In this document: piece after piece, positions 1 to 5,988 of the stretch | How positions within the stretch are numbered: the first letter of the stretch is position 1 | How the letters are laid out: each line of letters opens with the position of its first letter | Source of the DNA: Deltaproteobacteria bacterium | GTDB lineage: Bacteria; Desulfobacterota; Desulfarculia; Adiutricales; Adiutricaceae | NCBI GenBank assembly: GCA_031267005.1 | Contig: JAIRZX010000340.1 | Coordinates: 1 to 6,536 of the forward strand | Direction: 5' to 3' | Length of the DNA: 6,536 bases | Translations under genes and position numbers: made by a program | The notes under the pieces: generated by a model | What the model was told of the DNA's origin: nothing | Databases searched by the model: none | What the model saw: only the letters and a program-made list of their open reading frames with translations

Positions 1-207
1 CTCCAACCGCTTGTTTTCCCGCGCTCCCGGCCTGCGGCCGCAAGCGCCGGTCGCCGACCCCTCCCCCAGCCCAAAAGGCGGACGGAGCTCCGGGGCGCCC
101 ATGACGCTCCCGCCGCCGACAGCCGGCCGCTGCCGGGAAAGCCCTCCCGCCCGCGCGTCCGCTCACACCGCGTCCCCGCGGCCCCCCCGCAAGGTACCAC
201 CCCCGCC
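1..207. other. GC-rich leader, no supported gene
   Basis: No recognisable gene, RNA or clear promoter is visible here. One + strand frame is open from the left edge to a TGA at 209-211, which overlaps the ATG of the next gene by four bases (ATGA). It could therefore be the C-terminal end of an upstream, translationally coupled gene. Its sequence is a Pro/Ser/Arg-rich low-complexity string with no domain, as expected from any open frame in DNA this GC-rich, so I do not call it a gene. Sequence to the left of the window would decide. Confidence 0.4.
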
Positions 208-1095
208 ATGACCAAGCCCGCACAGCTCCTCCCCAAACCGCGCCGCGAAGGCCCCGGCAAGGGCTTCCCCGCAACGCCAGCGGCCCTCGTCCCGGCGCTC
301 GCCCTGGCGCTCGCGGCCTCCTTCGCCTGCGCCCGCCCCGCCCTGGCCGCTGGCTACTTCGGCTCGGGCCTCTCCTTCGCCTCCGAGCCGGTGCCGCTCT
401 CCCAGCCGGAGATCTACGAGACCCTGGACCAGGAGCTGATACTGGTCTCCGAAGCCAAGGCCAGGGTCTTCCTGGCCTTGAGGAGGGCCCCCAGGACGCT
501 TCCCCTCGTGGAGTCGGCGTTAAGGGCCAGCGGCGTGCCCGAGGACTTCAAGTACCTGCCCATGGCCATGACTAGCCTCGATCCCCTCTTCCGGAACGGC
601 GGCCGCCGGGGGATCTGGAGGCTCACGGAGTCCGAGGCGGGCGGGATGGGGCTTTCGGTGAACCGGCTGGTCGACCAGCGGCTGGATCCAGCCGCCTCCT
701 CCGAGGCCTCGGCGAGGCGCCTGGCTTCCCTCCACCAGTCCTGGGGCACTTGGACTGCCGCTCTCGCGGCTTTCCTGGACCAGGGGGCGATGTCGTCCGC
801 GGCCTCCGAGTCCGGCGGGGAGCGCGACTACTACAAGCTCTTCGTCTCCCCCGAGCTGGACAAGGCCGTCTGCCAGGTGCTTGCCGGGAAGGTCCTCTTC
901 TCCGATCCATCCGTGTACGGCTACCGCCCGAGCCGGGCCTGGCCCAAGCTTTCCGGGTCCCGCTCCGCCTCCGAGGGCGGCAACATGCGGGAGCTCGCCC
1001 GACGCCACGGAACCGACTACAAGACTTTCCGCGACATGAACCCCCATATCCTGACCGACTCCGTGCCCTCCGGGACTGTCCTGAACGTGCCCTGA
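208..1095 (+). CDS. Exported MltD-like lytic transglycosylase homologue, probably catalytically inactive
   Basis: A 295-residue protein. It has a long basic n-region, a hydrophobic Ala/Leu stretch (about residues 25-40) and an ALAA site near 45-48, consistent with Sec export and type I signal-peptidase cleavage. Residues about 95-195 follow the MltD/SLT fold in order: a GVPEDFKYLP segment (109-118), GIWRL (135-139) for the usual GLWQF, DQRLDP (156-161), and AAF (187-189) for the usual AAYNAG. The family's catalytic Glu in the 'LPLVESGFNP' motif aligns with Met121 (LPMAMTSLDP, 117-126), and the Gln of GLWQ and Asn of AYN are also lost. Residues about 208-239 resemble the post-catalytic segment of MltD-type proteins ending in 'YGY'. 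Residues about 260-295 look LysM-like (LARRHGTDYKTFRDMNP ... VPSGTVLNVP), suggesting peptidoglycan binding. Known for the family: cleavage of murein glycan strands in the periplasm. Inferred here: a glycan-binding or scaffolding role without cleavage. The ATG at 208 gives a full signal peptide. The only ribosome-binding-like match is a distant AAGG at 191-194. The frame is intact with strong GC3, which argues against a decayed pseudogene. Confidence 0.8.
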   Translation: MTKPAQLLPKPRREGPGKGFPATPAALVPALALALAASFACARPALAAGYFGSGLSFASEPVPLSQPEIYETLDQELILVSEAKARVFLALRRAPRTLPLVESALRASGVPEDFKYLPMAMTSLDPLFRNGGRRGIWRLTESEAGGMGLSVNRLVDQRLDPAASSEASARRLASLHQSWGTWTAALAAFLDQGAMSSAASESGGERDYYKLFVSPELDKAVCQVLAGKVLFSDPSVYGYRPSRAWPKLSGSRSASEGGNMRELARRHGTDYKTFRDMNPHILTDSVPSGTVLNVP

Positions 1096-1153
1096 CGCGC
1101 CCCGGACCCGTCCGGCCCCCCGCGCCGGGCCCGCATAGCCGCCCCACGCCCCA

Positions 1154-1195
1154 CGCCGCCCGGAAGGCCCATGCCTTCCGGGCGGCGCCATTTCA
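1154..1195 (+). terminator. Terminator-type hairpin after the MltD-like gene
   Basis: Two perfectly complementary 15-base arms (1154-1168 and 1173-1187) enclose a four-base CCAT loop, 58 bases after the stop codon. The stem contains GCCCGGAAGGC paired with GCCTTCCGGGC. Only a short TTT (1191-1193) follows, so it is not a textbook T-tract terminator. The stem is nevertheless the strongest perfect inverted repeat seen in the window, and its place between a stop codon and a downstream promoter supports termination or 3'-end protection. Confidence 0.65.
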
Positions 1196-1355
1196 GAGTT
1201 CCGCCGGACGGCCCTGCGTCGGCCAGACCCGGCCGGAGGCCGCGGCCCGGGCGCCTGGGCCGGTTCAAGGCCAGGGCCCCTTCCGCCAGGCCCGCCCGCA
1301 GGCCCCGCCCTCCCGGGGCCGCGCGTCCCCCGATCCCCCCAAAACGCCCGGACGC

Positions 1356-1383
1356 TTGACACCCTCCCCCCAGGGATTAAACT
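1356..1383 (+). promoter_or_regulatory. Sigma-70-type promoter for the LemA-like gene
   Basis: A perfect -35 box TTGACA (1356-1361), a 16-base spacer and a -10-like TAAACT (1378-1383, four of six matches to TATAAT). It lies in a local AT-rich patch inside very GC-rich DNA. Transcription would start near 1390, giving a leader of about 45 bases before the ATG at 1437. The alternative 17-base spacing gives a poorer -10 box. Confidence 0.6.
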
Positions 1384-1420
1384 TAAGCCCATGATCCGGG
1401 CCAGGGCCACATTTCCCGCC

Positions 1421-1427
1421 AAGGAGG
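1421..1427 (+). promoter_or_regulatory. Strong ribosome-binding site of the LemA-like gene
   Basis: AAGGAGG lies nine bases before the ATG at 1437. It is the best Shine-Dalgarno match of any gene here and fixes the start of the LemA-like protein. Confidence 0.8.
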
Positions 1428-1436
1428 CTTAACGTT

Positions 1437-2000
1437 ATGACCGGAGTGCCGCTCGCGTTGTCGGTGATACTTTTGGCCGTCTGCGTCGTGGCCGCGCTCT
1501 CCTACGGGAAGCTCGCCAGGGAGAGGCAAAGGTGCCTCAACTCCTTCGCCAGGCTGGACGTGCTTTTGAAGCGGCTGTGCGAGCGCCTGGAGCCCGGCCC
1601 CTCCCCGGAGGCCGTGGACGCCCCGGGACCGGCCGACGCGGCGCTCACGAAGGCGCGGACGGACTTCCTTAGGGCCCGGCTGGCGGCGTCGGCGGTGCTC
1701 CTGGGAGTCGGCGGGGCCCATCCCTCCGGCAGGGCGGTCTCGGAGATAGCCCGGGCCTTCGCGGACCTGGACCGCGCAGCCGCCCGCCTCCCCGCCCCCG
1801 AGGGCAGGGCCGCCGAACTCCTGCGCGAGGCGCGGTCGCTTGCCGCCACGGGCCTCGCCACCTTCAACGGCTCCGCCGCTTCCTACAACAAGGCGAGGAG
1901 GGCAATCCCCTTCGTAGCGTTCACCAGGCTCTTCGGCTTCAGGAAGGCCTACGCCTACCCCATGCCCGGGGAGGAAGAGGGCCGCGAAGTGCGGCTGTAG
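1437..2000 (+). CDS. LemA-family membrane-anchored protein, divergent
   Basis: A 187-residue protein, about the usual length for LemA. One N-terminal hydrophobic segment (about residues 4-22) is followed by a mostly helical soluble part, the standard LemA layout. Family signatures are visible at both ends. NSFARLDVLLKRLCERLEP (35-53) matches the LemA 'N.FAQIDVQLKRRYDLIPNL' helix. FNGSAASYNKARRAIPF...LFGF (143-168) matches the C-terminal 'YN..V..YN..I..FP...IA..FGF' pattern. The middle (about 55-135) is Ala-rich and diverged, and the tail (176-187) is acidic. LemA proteins are widespread envelope proteins of uncertain biochemical function, often beside TPM-domain or HtpX genes; neither is seen here. 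The gene has its own promoter and strong ribosome-binding site. The short overhang before the membrane helix suggests an N-in anchor, but which side the soluble part faces is inference. The family call rests on the two end motifs. Confidence 0.75.
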   Translation: MTGVPLALSVILLAVCVVAALSYGKLARERQRCLNSFARLDVLLKRLCERLEPGPSPEAVDAPGPADAALTKARTDFLRARLAASAVLLGVGGAHPSGRAVSEIARAFADLDRAAARLPAPEGRAAELLREARSLAATGLATFNGSAASYNKARRAIPFVAFTRLFGFRKAYAYPMPGEEEGREVRL

Positions 2001-2030
2001 CCCCCCTCGCCGCTCGGGGGGCTGCCCCCC
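1999..2030 (+). terminator. G/C hairpin overlapping the lemA-like stop
   Basis: AGCCCCCC (1999-2006) pairs perfectly with GGGGGGCT (2016-2023) around a nine-base loop and begins inside the TAG stop codon. The same G run can instead pair with CCCCCC at 2025-2030 around a three-base loop, so two mutually exclusive stems are possible. No T run follows. It may end or attenuate transcription, or protect the 3' end. Chance pairing of C and G runs is possible in DNA of this composition. Confidence 0.35.
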
Positions 2031-2114
2031 GGCCCCCCCGCGCAGGGACCCCGCGCCGGCGGTCCGAGGCGGGCCTTTCGCCGCGAGGGCTGACGGATGG
2101 CCGATACGCTTCAG

Positions 2115-2170
2115 CCGTCTTTCCCGGCCTCGACCGCCCTTCCCGTCTTTCCCGGCCTCGGCCGCCCTTC
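2115..2170. repeat. Two-copy 28-bp tandem repeat upstream of polA
   Basis: Two adjacent 28-base units (2115-2142 and 2143-2170) begin CCGTCTTTCCCGGCCTCG and CCGTCTTTCCCGGCCTCG and differ at one base, A at 2133 against G at 2161. A degenerate pyrimidine-rich continuation with repeated CCCTTCC runs to about 2225. The unit length is not a multiple of three and no gene covers it. It sits 98 bases before the polA start. A recent slippage duplication is the simplest reading; a paired protein-binding site is possible but unsupported. Confidence 0.8.
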
Positions 2171-2268
2171 CCGGCTTCCGGCCCTTCCATGCCTCCCCTT
2201 CCTCCAGCCCTTCGCCCCTCCCTGACCGGCGCGCCGCCCGTCCGGGGGAAAGGACCGCGCCCCTAAGC

Positions 2269-5200
2269 ATGCCTTCCCAGCAGCCAGCCGCGAAGACCGT
2301 CTACCTCATGGACGCGAGCGCCTTCATCCACAGGTCCTTCCACGCGCTCCGCCGCCTGTCCAACCGCCGCGGCCAGCCAACGGGCGCGGCCTACGGCTTT
2401 ACCAACTCGCTCCTGAAGCTCCTTAAGGACAAGGACCCGCAGTACCTGGGAATCGTCTACGACTGCCCGGGGACGAACAGGCGGAAGGCCATTTACGCCG
2501 CCTACAAGGCCAACCGGCCGCCGACGGACCCGGATCTGGCCTCGCAGTTCGCCCCTATCCGCCGGATCGTGGACGCCTTGGGCTTCGCGAGCACGGAGGA
2601 GAGCGGCTTCGAGGCGGACGACGTCATAGCCTCCTACGCGCGCCGCTTCGCGGCAGAGGGCGCGGACGTGGTGGTGCTCTCCGCCGACAAGGACTTCTAC
2701 CAGCTCCTCTCGGAGAGGGTCTCCATGTACGACCCCTCCCCCGACAAGCTTTCGGCCTTGACCCTGGAGTCGTTCCGCGAGAAATACGAGGGCCTGGAGC
2801 CCCCGCAGTTCCTGGAATGCCAGGCGCTCATGGGCGACAATTCCGACAACATCCCCGGCGTCGCCGGGATCGGCGAGAAGACCGCCCTGAAGCTCGTCCG
2901 GGATTTCGGAAACCTCGACCGCCTCTACGCCGAAATGGACGCGTCCACCCTCAAGTACTTGACCCCGCTGTTGAAGGGAAAACTCAAGGCGCACGAGGAT
3001 GACGCCCGGCTCTCCAGAAGGCTCGCCGCCCTGGGCGAGGGGTGCCGGGCGGAACTGCCTTTGGAATCCTTCGCGATAGCGGCCCGCGACTCCGACGAGC
3101 TGCGGGACGCGTTCGAGCTCTTGGACTTCCGGAGGCTCCTTTCCGCGTTAGGGCCCGACCCGCGCGCGGGCTTGCCCCGCAAGGCCGGGAAGGACGCGCC
3201 CTCGCCCCCCGCCGCCTCGGCTGCCGGACCAGCGGCCGCGCCCGGGAAGGCCCCCCCCGCCGTCGACTACTCAGCCTACGCGCTGGTGGCTTCGGAGGAC
3301 GGGTGGAAAGAGCTGGAGGGCGAGCTCGCCCGCGCCCCGAAGATAGCCGTGGACGTCGAGACTGACTCCGTCATGTCCGGGCTCTGCTCCATAGTTGGCA
3401 TAAGCCTGGCCACCGGCACCAACCGCGCCTTCTACGTGCCCGTCGGACACAGGCCGGAAATCGCTAAGGGCGCCAACCAGGACCTCGGGGGCTCCCTGGC
3501 GCGGCTGGCCCCCTTCCTCCTGGATCCCTCGAAGTCCCTCTGCGCCCAGAACGCCAAGTTCGACTGGAGGATCCTCGCCCGCTTCGGGTTAAAGCTCCCG
3601 GCGCCCTCGTCCGACCCCATGCTCGCTGCCTACCTCCTCAACCCCGACGACCACAAGTCCCTTGACGCGCTCTCCCTCAGGTACCTGGACCACAACCCCC
3701 GCTCCTTCGCGGAGACCATAGAGGGGGCCCGCGCCGCGGCCGCCGGGGCGGACGCGGCGGCGGACGGCCGGGCGGAGGGGGGCTACGCCGCGGAAGGCCC
3801 TGCGCCCGGGGAGGAGGCCGCCCCGGACGGGGAGGCGGAAAACGAGGAGGGGGACGGCGCCCCGTCCGGCCTCGGCCTCGATCTGGGCCCCGCGCCCGGC
3901 GGCGGCTTGAAGGGCGGGAAGGGCGCCGACGGCGGCAAAAAGGGCAAGCCCAAAAAGAAGAGCCCCAAGAGGGCGTTCACCTTCGCGGACGTGGGGTTGC
4001 GGTCCGCCTGCGAGTATTCGGCCGAGGACGCGGATCTGGCGTTGCGCGTGGCGCCGGCGGCCGAGGCTGACCTGGCCTCGGATCCCGCGCTCTTGAACCT
4101 CTACTCGAAAGTCGAGCTGCCCCTGGAAACCCTCTTGGTCTCCATGGAGCTGGCGGGCCTCAAGGCCGACCCGGAGAGGCTGGCCGCCATATCCCTCAAC
4201 CTCGGCAGCGACCTGGACGGGCTGGAGGCCAGGATCTGGGACGAGGCGGGCTTTTCCTTCAACGTGGGCTCGCCCTCCCAGGTGGCGGACGTGCTCTTCA
4301 ACAAGCTGGGCCTCCCCTCCGGGCGCCGCACGAACAAGAAGACCTCCCTCTCCACCGACTCGGCGGTGCTGAAGGATCTCGCGCCGCTCCACCCGGTGGC
4401 CGAGCTCATCCTCCAGCACAGGGAGACCGCGAAGCTCAAGTCCACCTACGCCGACCGGCTCCCTTTGGCCATAAACCCGTTAACCGGACGCATCCACACG
4501 ACGTTCCACCAGACCTCCACCCTGACCGGGAGGCTCTCCTCGTCCGACCCCAACCTCCAGAACATCCCCACGGCCTCCGGGGACGGACGTGACATCCGCG
4601 GCTGCTTTACGGCGGAGGAGGGAAAGGTCCTGGTCTCCTGCGACTACTCCCAGATAGAGCTGAGGGTCATGGCCGAGCTCTCCGGGGACCTGGCCCTCAC
4701 GGAGGCCTTCCGCCGCGGCGAGGACATCCACCGGGAGACGGCGGCGGCCGTCTTCGGGAAGCTTCCCGAAGCCGTAACCCCTGAGGAGAGGTCACGGGCC
4801 AAATCCATAAACTTCGGCATCATATACGGCCAGGGCGCCTTCGGGCTGGGCCAGGCGATGAAGATCCCGCAGGGGGCCGCGCGGGACTTCATAGAGCGCT
4901 ACTTCGCCCGCTTCCCCGGCATCAACTCCTACATGGAGCGCGTGAAGAAAGACGCGGCCCGTTCCGGCGAGGTGCGCACCCTTTTCGGGCGCAGGCGCTA
5001 CCTGACCGGCTTCAAGTCCGCCAGCCAACGGGAACGCGCCGAAGCCGAGAGGTTCGCCATCAACACCCCGGTCCAGGGGAGCGCGGCCGATCTCATAAAG
5101 ATAGCCATGCTCCGCGCCGCGCGCCGCCTGGCCGCCGAGTGCCCCTCGGCCCTGCTGGTACTGCAGATCCACGACGAGCTCCTGTGCGAGGTCCCAGAGG

Positions 5201-5340
5201 CCGACGCGGAACGGGCGACCCGCGTAATAAGCGAGGAAATGGTAGCTGCCGGCTCCGAGCCCTTCTTCCCCGGAGCCCCGGTCATGAAGGTCCCCCTCAA
5301 GGTGGACCACTCGGCCGCCCGGAGCTGGACGCACGCGTGA
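2269..5340 (+). CDS. polA: DNA polymerase I (5' nuclease, 3'-5' exonuclease, family A polymerase)
   Basis: A complete 1023-residue Pol I that removes RNA primers, fills gaps and proofreads during lagging-strand maturation and repair. The 5' nuclease (about 9-295) keeps its metal-binding acids: D15, D65, E115/D117/D118, D140/D142 and D190/D193 (MGDNSDNIPG). A Pro/Ala linker (about 300-335) follows. The 3'-5' exonuclease keeps Exo I (D362, E364), Exo II (D432 in QNAKFD) and Exo III (Y583, D587 in YSAEDAD), so proofreading should be active. The polymerase keeps TGRLSSSDPNLQNIP (753-767), motif A DYSQIELR with D792 and E797, motif B with R841, K845, F849 and Y853, and motif C HDE (968-970). Phe at 849 matches the E. 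coli F762 state. It is about 95 residues longer than E. coli Pol I (928), mostly from a low-complexity insertion at about 487-568 between Exo II and Exo III. The ATG at 2269 precedes KTVYLMDAS, the normal N-terminal strand. A GGAAAGGA-like site lies rather far upstream (about 2247-2254), so the ribosome-binding site is weak. No clear promoter was found. Confidence 0.97.
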   Translation: MPSQQPAAKTVYLMDASAFIHRSFHALRRLSNRRGQPTGAAYGFTNSLLKLLKDKDPQYLGIVYDCPGTNRRKAIYAAYKANRPPTDPDLASQFAPIRRIVDALGFASTEESGFEADDVIASYARRFAAEGADVVVLSADKDFYQLLSERVSMYDPSPDKLSALTLESFREKYEGLEPPQFLECQALMGDNSDNIPGVAGIGEKTALKLVRDFGNLDRLYAEMDASTLKYLTPLLKGKLKAHEDDARLSRRLAALGEGCRAELPLESFAIAARDSDELRDAFELLDFRRLLSALGPDPRAGLPRKAGKDAPSPPAASAAGPAAAPGKAPPAVDYSAYALVASEDGWKELEGELARAPKIAVDVETDSVMSGLCSIVGISLATGTNRAFYVPVGHRPEIAKGANQDLGGSLARLAPFLLDPSKSLCAQNAKFDWRILARFGLKLPAPSSDPMLAAYLLNPDDHKSLDALSLRYLDHNPRSFAETIEGARAAAAGADAAADGRAEGGYAAEGPAPGEEAAPDGEAENEEGDGAPSGLGLDLGPAPGGGLKGGKGADGGKKGKPKKKSPKRAFTFADVGLRSACEYSAEDADLALRVAPAAEADLASDPALLNLYSKVELPLETLLVSMELAGLKADPERLAAISLNLGSDLDGLEARIWDEAGFSFNVGSPSQVADVLFNKLGLPSGRRTNKKTSLSTDSAVLKDLAPLHPVAELILQHRETAKLKSTYADRLPLAINPLTGRIHTTFHQTSTLTGRLSSSDPNLQNIPTASGDGRDIRGCFTAEEGKVLVSCDYSQIELRVMAELSGDLALTEAFRRGEDIHRETAAAVFGKLPEAVTPEERSRAKSINFGIIYGQGAFGLGQAMKIPQGAARDFIERYFARFPGINSYMERVKKDAARSGEVRTLFGRRRYLTGFKSASQRERAEAERFAINTPVQGSAADLIKIAMLRAARRLAAECPSALLVLQIHDELLCEVPEADAERATRVISEEMVAAGSEPFFPGAPVMKVPLKVDHSAARSWTHA
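3724..3972 (+). other. Low-complexity charged insertion in the PolA exonuclease domain
   Basis: Codons for residues about 487-568 replace the short loop that in E. coli Pol I links 'TFEEIAGKGKNQLTF' to the Exo III helix. The first roughly 55 residues are Ala/Gly/Pro-rich and acidic, with clusters such as GEEAAPDGEAENEEGD. The last roughly 20 are Gly/Lys-rich and basic (KKGKPKKKSPKR, 557-568). The reading frame is kept and the domain resumes cleanly at AFTFADVGL, so this is a real in-frame expansion and not a frameshift. It is probably a disordered surface loop. Confidence 0.8.
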
Positions 5341-5343
5341 GCG

Positions 5344-5412
5344 GCGCGGGCGGCCCGCGCTCCGCGGGGGGCCCGCTCGGCCCGCGCGCGCGGCAAGGTC
5401 TGCCCGCGCGGG
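5344..5412 (+). terminator. Paired G/C hairpins just after polA
   Basis: The first stem is GCGCGGG (5344-5350) with CCCGCGC (5354-5360) around a three-base loop, starting four bases after the stop codon. The second pairs CCCGCGCG (5381-5388) with CGCGCGGG (5405-5412). It continues after a three-base bulge into GGCA (5392-5395) with TGCC (5401-5404) around a five-base loop. It contains the 12-base palindrome CCGCGCGCGCGG. Neither is followed by a T run, so factor-independent termination is uncertain; 3'-end protection of the polA transcript is equally possible. Confidence 0.35.
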
Positions 5413-5495
5413 GGCGCGGCCGGACCGGAGGAGCCGGAGTCCCCGGACAGCGCGAGAGGCCCCGGCCGACGCCCTCGCGCATGGCAACGCTCTAG

Positions 5496-5553
5496 GCCCG
5501 GAAGCCGGAAGGCCAGGAAGCCCGGAGGCTGGAAGGGGCCGGCCTTTCCGGGC
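5496..5553. repeat. Short GGAAG-type repeats closed by a hairpin
   Basis: GGAAG or GGAGG recurs every 7-9 bases (5500, 5507, 5516, 5524, 5531) in a C/G context. The last copies lie in a hairpin with GCCCGGA (5520-5526) paired to TCCGGGC (5547-5553), and an inner AAGG/CCTT stem. The first copy of GCCCGG (5496-5501) could compete for the same 3' arm. No function is evident. Confidence 0.4.
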
Positions 5554-5592
5554 ATGCCGCCCGGCCGCCAGCGGGAGCGCCGGGCATCCGCG

Positions 5593-5647
5593 CCGGAAGG
5601 CGGCGCCGCAAACTCCCGGGCCGCCGCTCTTTCGGCGCGCCTTCCGG
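5593..5647. repeat. 15-bp inverted repeat with one bulged base
   Basis: The left arm 5593-5608 (CCGGAAGGCGGCGCCG) is complementary to the right arm 5633-5647 (CGGCGCGCCTTCCGG) apart from one extra G, around a 24-base loop. The outer nine bases, CCGGAAGGC, match the core of the terminator-type hairpin at 1154-1187. It could fold in RNA as a terminator-like or protective stem, or act as a two-fold DNA site. Confidence 0.55.
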
Positions 5648-5664
5648 TTCGTCGGCCCGCTTTC

Positions 5665-5695
5665 GGGTTCAGGCGGCCCGGAACCCTCGTTTTCT
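5665..5695 (+). terminator. Candidate intrinsic terminator downstream of polA
   Basis: GGGTTC (5665-5670) pairs with GAACCC (5681-5686) around a ten-base loop, followed directly by TCGTTTTCT. It is the only hairpin in this region with a T-rich tail. The stem is short (six pairs) and lies about 325 bases after the polA stop, so the call is tentative. Confidence 0.4.
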
Positions 5696-5745
5696 GGCGG
5701 CTTCGCGGCTTTAGGCGCGGAAACGCCTGCCCGGCACGCTCCTTA

Positions 5746-5772
5746 GCCGGAAAATTCGCCGGAAAACCCGCC
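5746..5772. repeat. Short 12-bp tandem repeat
   Basis: GCCGGAAAATTC is followed by GCCGGAAAACCC and a third GCC, so about 2.25 copies with a 12-base period. CCTTAGC occurs at both edges (5741-5747 and 5776-5782). The AT-rich A runs stand out in this GC-rich DNA. No function is evident. Confidence 0.5.
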
Positions 5773-5842
5773 AGCCCTTAGCTCCGGGGCGGCCGCGGGC
5801 CGGTCCGGGGGGGGGTGCGCCCGCCTCGGAAAGATTGCCTTC

Positions 5843-5871
5843 GTCCCGCGAAAGATACTATCCTGCGGGAC
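5843..5871. promoter_or_regulatory. Inverted repeat over a -10-like box, possible operator
   Basis: Perfect arms GTCCCGC (5843-5849) and GCGGGAC (5865-5871) flank 15 bases containing TACTAT (5856-5861), which matches TATAAT at four of six positions. The symmetry over an AT-rich centre resembles a repressor-type operator across a promoter. No good -35 box is present; the closest is TTGCCT at 5835-5840 with a short 15-base spacer. An RNA hairpin is the alternative. Confidence 0.3.
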
Positions 5872-5970
5872 ACCGGGGCCAGGCGGAAGCCCGCCCACGC
5901 GTCCCTGCGACCCGTCGGGGATTTCACGGCAATTCCACCCGCCCTCCATAAAATCTCCGCAACCGCCCGG

Positions 5971-5976
5971 TATAAT
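5971..5976 (+). promoter_or_regulatory. Perfect TATAAT -10 box upstream of the last gene
   Basis: TATAAT lies in an AT-richer patch, 134 bases before the TTG start at 6111. No TTGACA-like box is found at 16-18 bases upstream and there is no TGn extension, so any activity would need an activator or be weak. If used, transcription would begin near 5983 and produce a leader of about 128 bases that contains the stem at 6016-6035. Confidence 0.4.
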
Positions 5977-5988
5977 CCAAGCCTGACA

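Larger units (their letters stand above)
1096..1436. other. Intergenic region between the MltD-like and LemA-like genes
   Basis: These 341 bases hold no supported gene. They contain the terminator-type hairpin at 1154-1187, a featureless C/G-rich stretch of about 170 bases, the promoter at 1356-1383 and the ribosome-binding site at 1421-1427, listed separately. Short open frames here are Pro/Arg/Ala strings typical of GC-rich non-coding DNA. The arrangement separates the two flanking genes into different transcription units. Confidence 0.6.

Noticed and set aside
319..330. Lipobox (SFAC, Cys41) making the MltD-like protein a lipoprotein
   Set aside because: Phe at -2 and Ser at -3 fit the lipobox poorly, and a better ALAA type I cleavage site follows.
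511..516. Glu102-Ser103 of LPLVESAL as the catalytic 'ES' of the transglycosylase
   Set aside because: It matches the ES motif by eye, but it lies before the GVPEDFKYLP segment, whereas in MltD-type enzymes the catalytic Glu follows that segment; the order puts Met121 at the site.
520..1422. 300-codon open frame on the - strand across the MltD-like gene
   Set aside because: Gly/Arg/Pro-rich with no domain; it is the antisense shadow of a + strand gene that has clear homology motifs.
2115..2170. 28-base repeats as a CRISPR array
   Set aside because: The copies are directly adjacent with no spacers, and there are no cas genes.
1383..2270. 295-codon open frame on the - strand across the LemA-like gene
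   Set aside because: Low-complexity Gly/Arg string; the + strand gene has a strong ribosome-binding site and family motifs.
3589..4419. 276-codon open frame on the - strand inside polA
   Set aside because: Antisense shadow; the same bases encode conserved PolA exonuclease and polymerase segments on the + strand.
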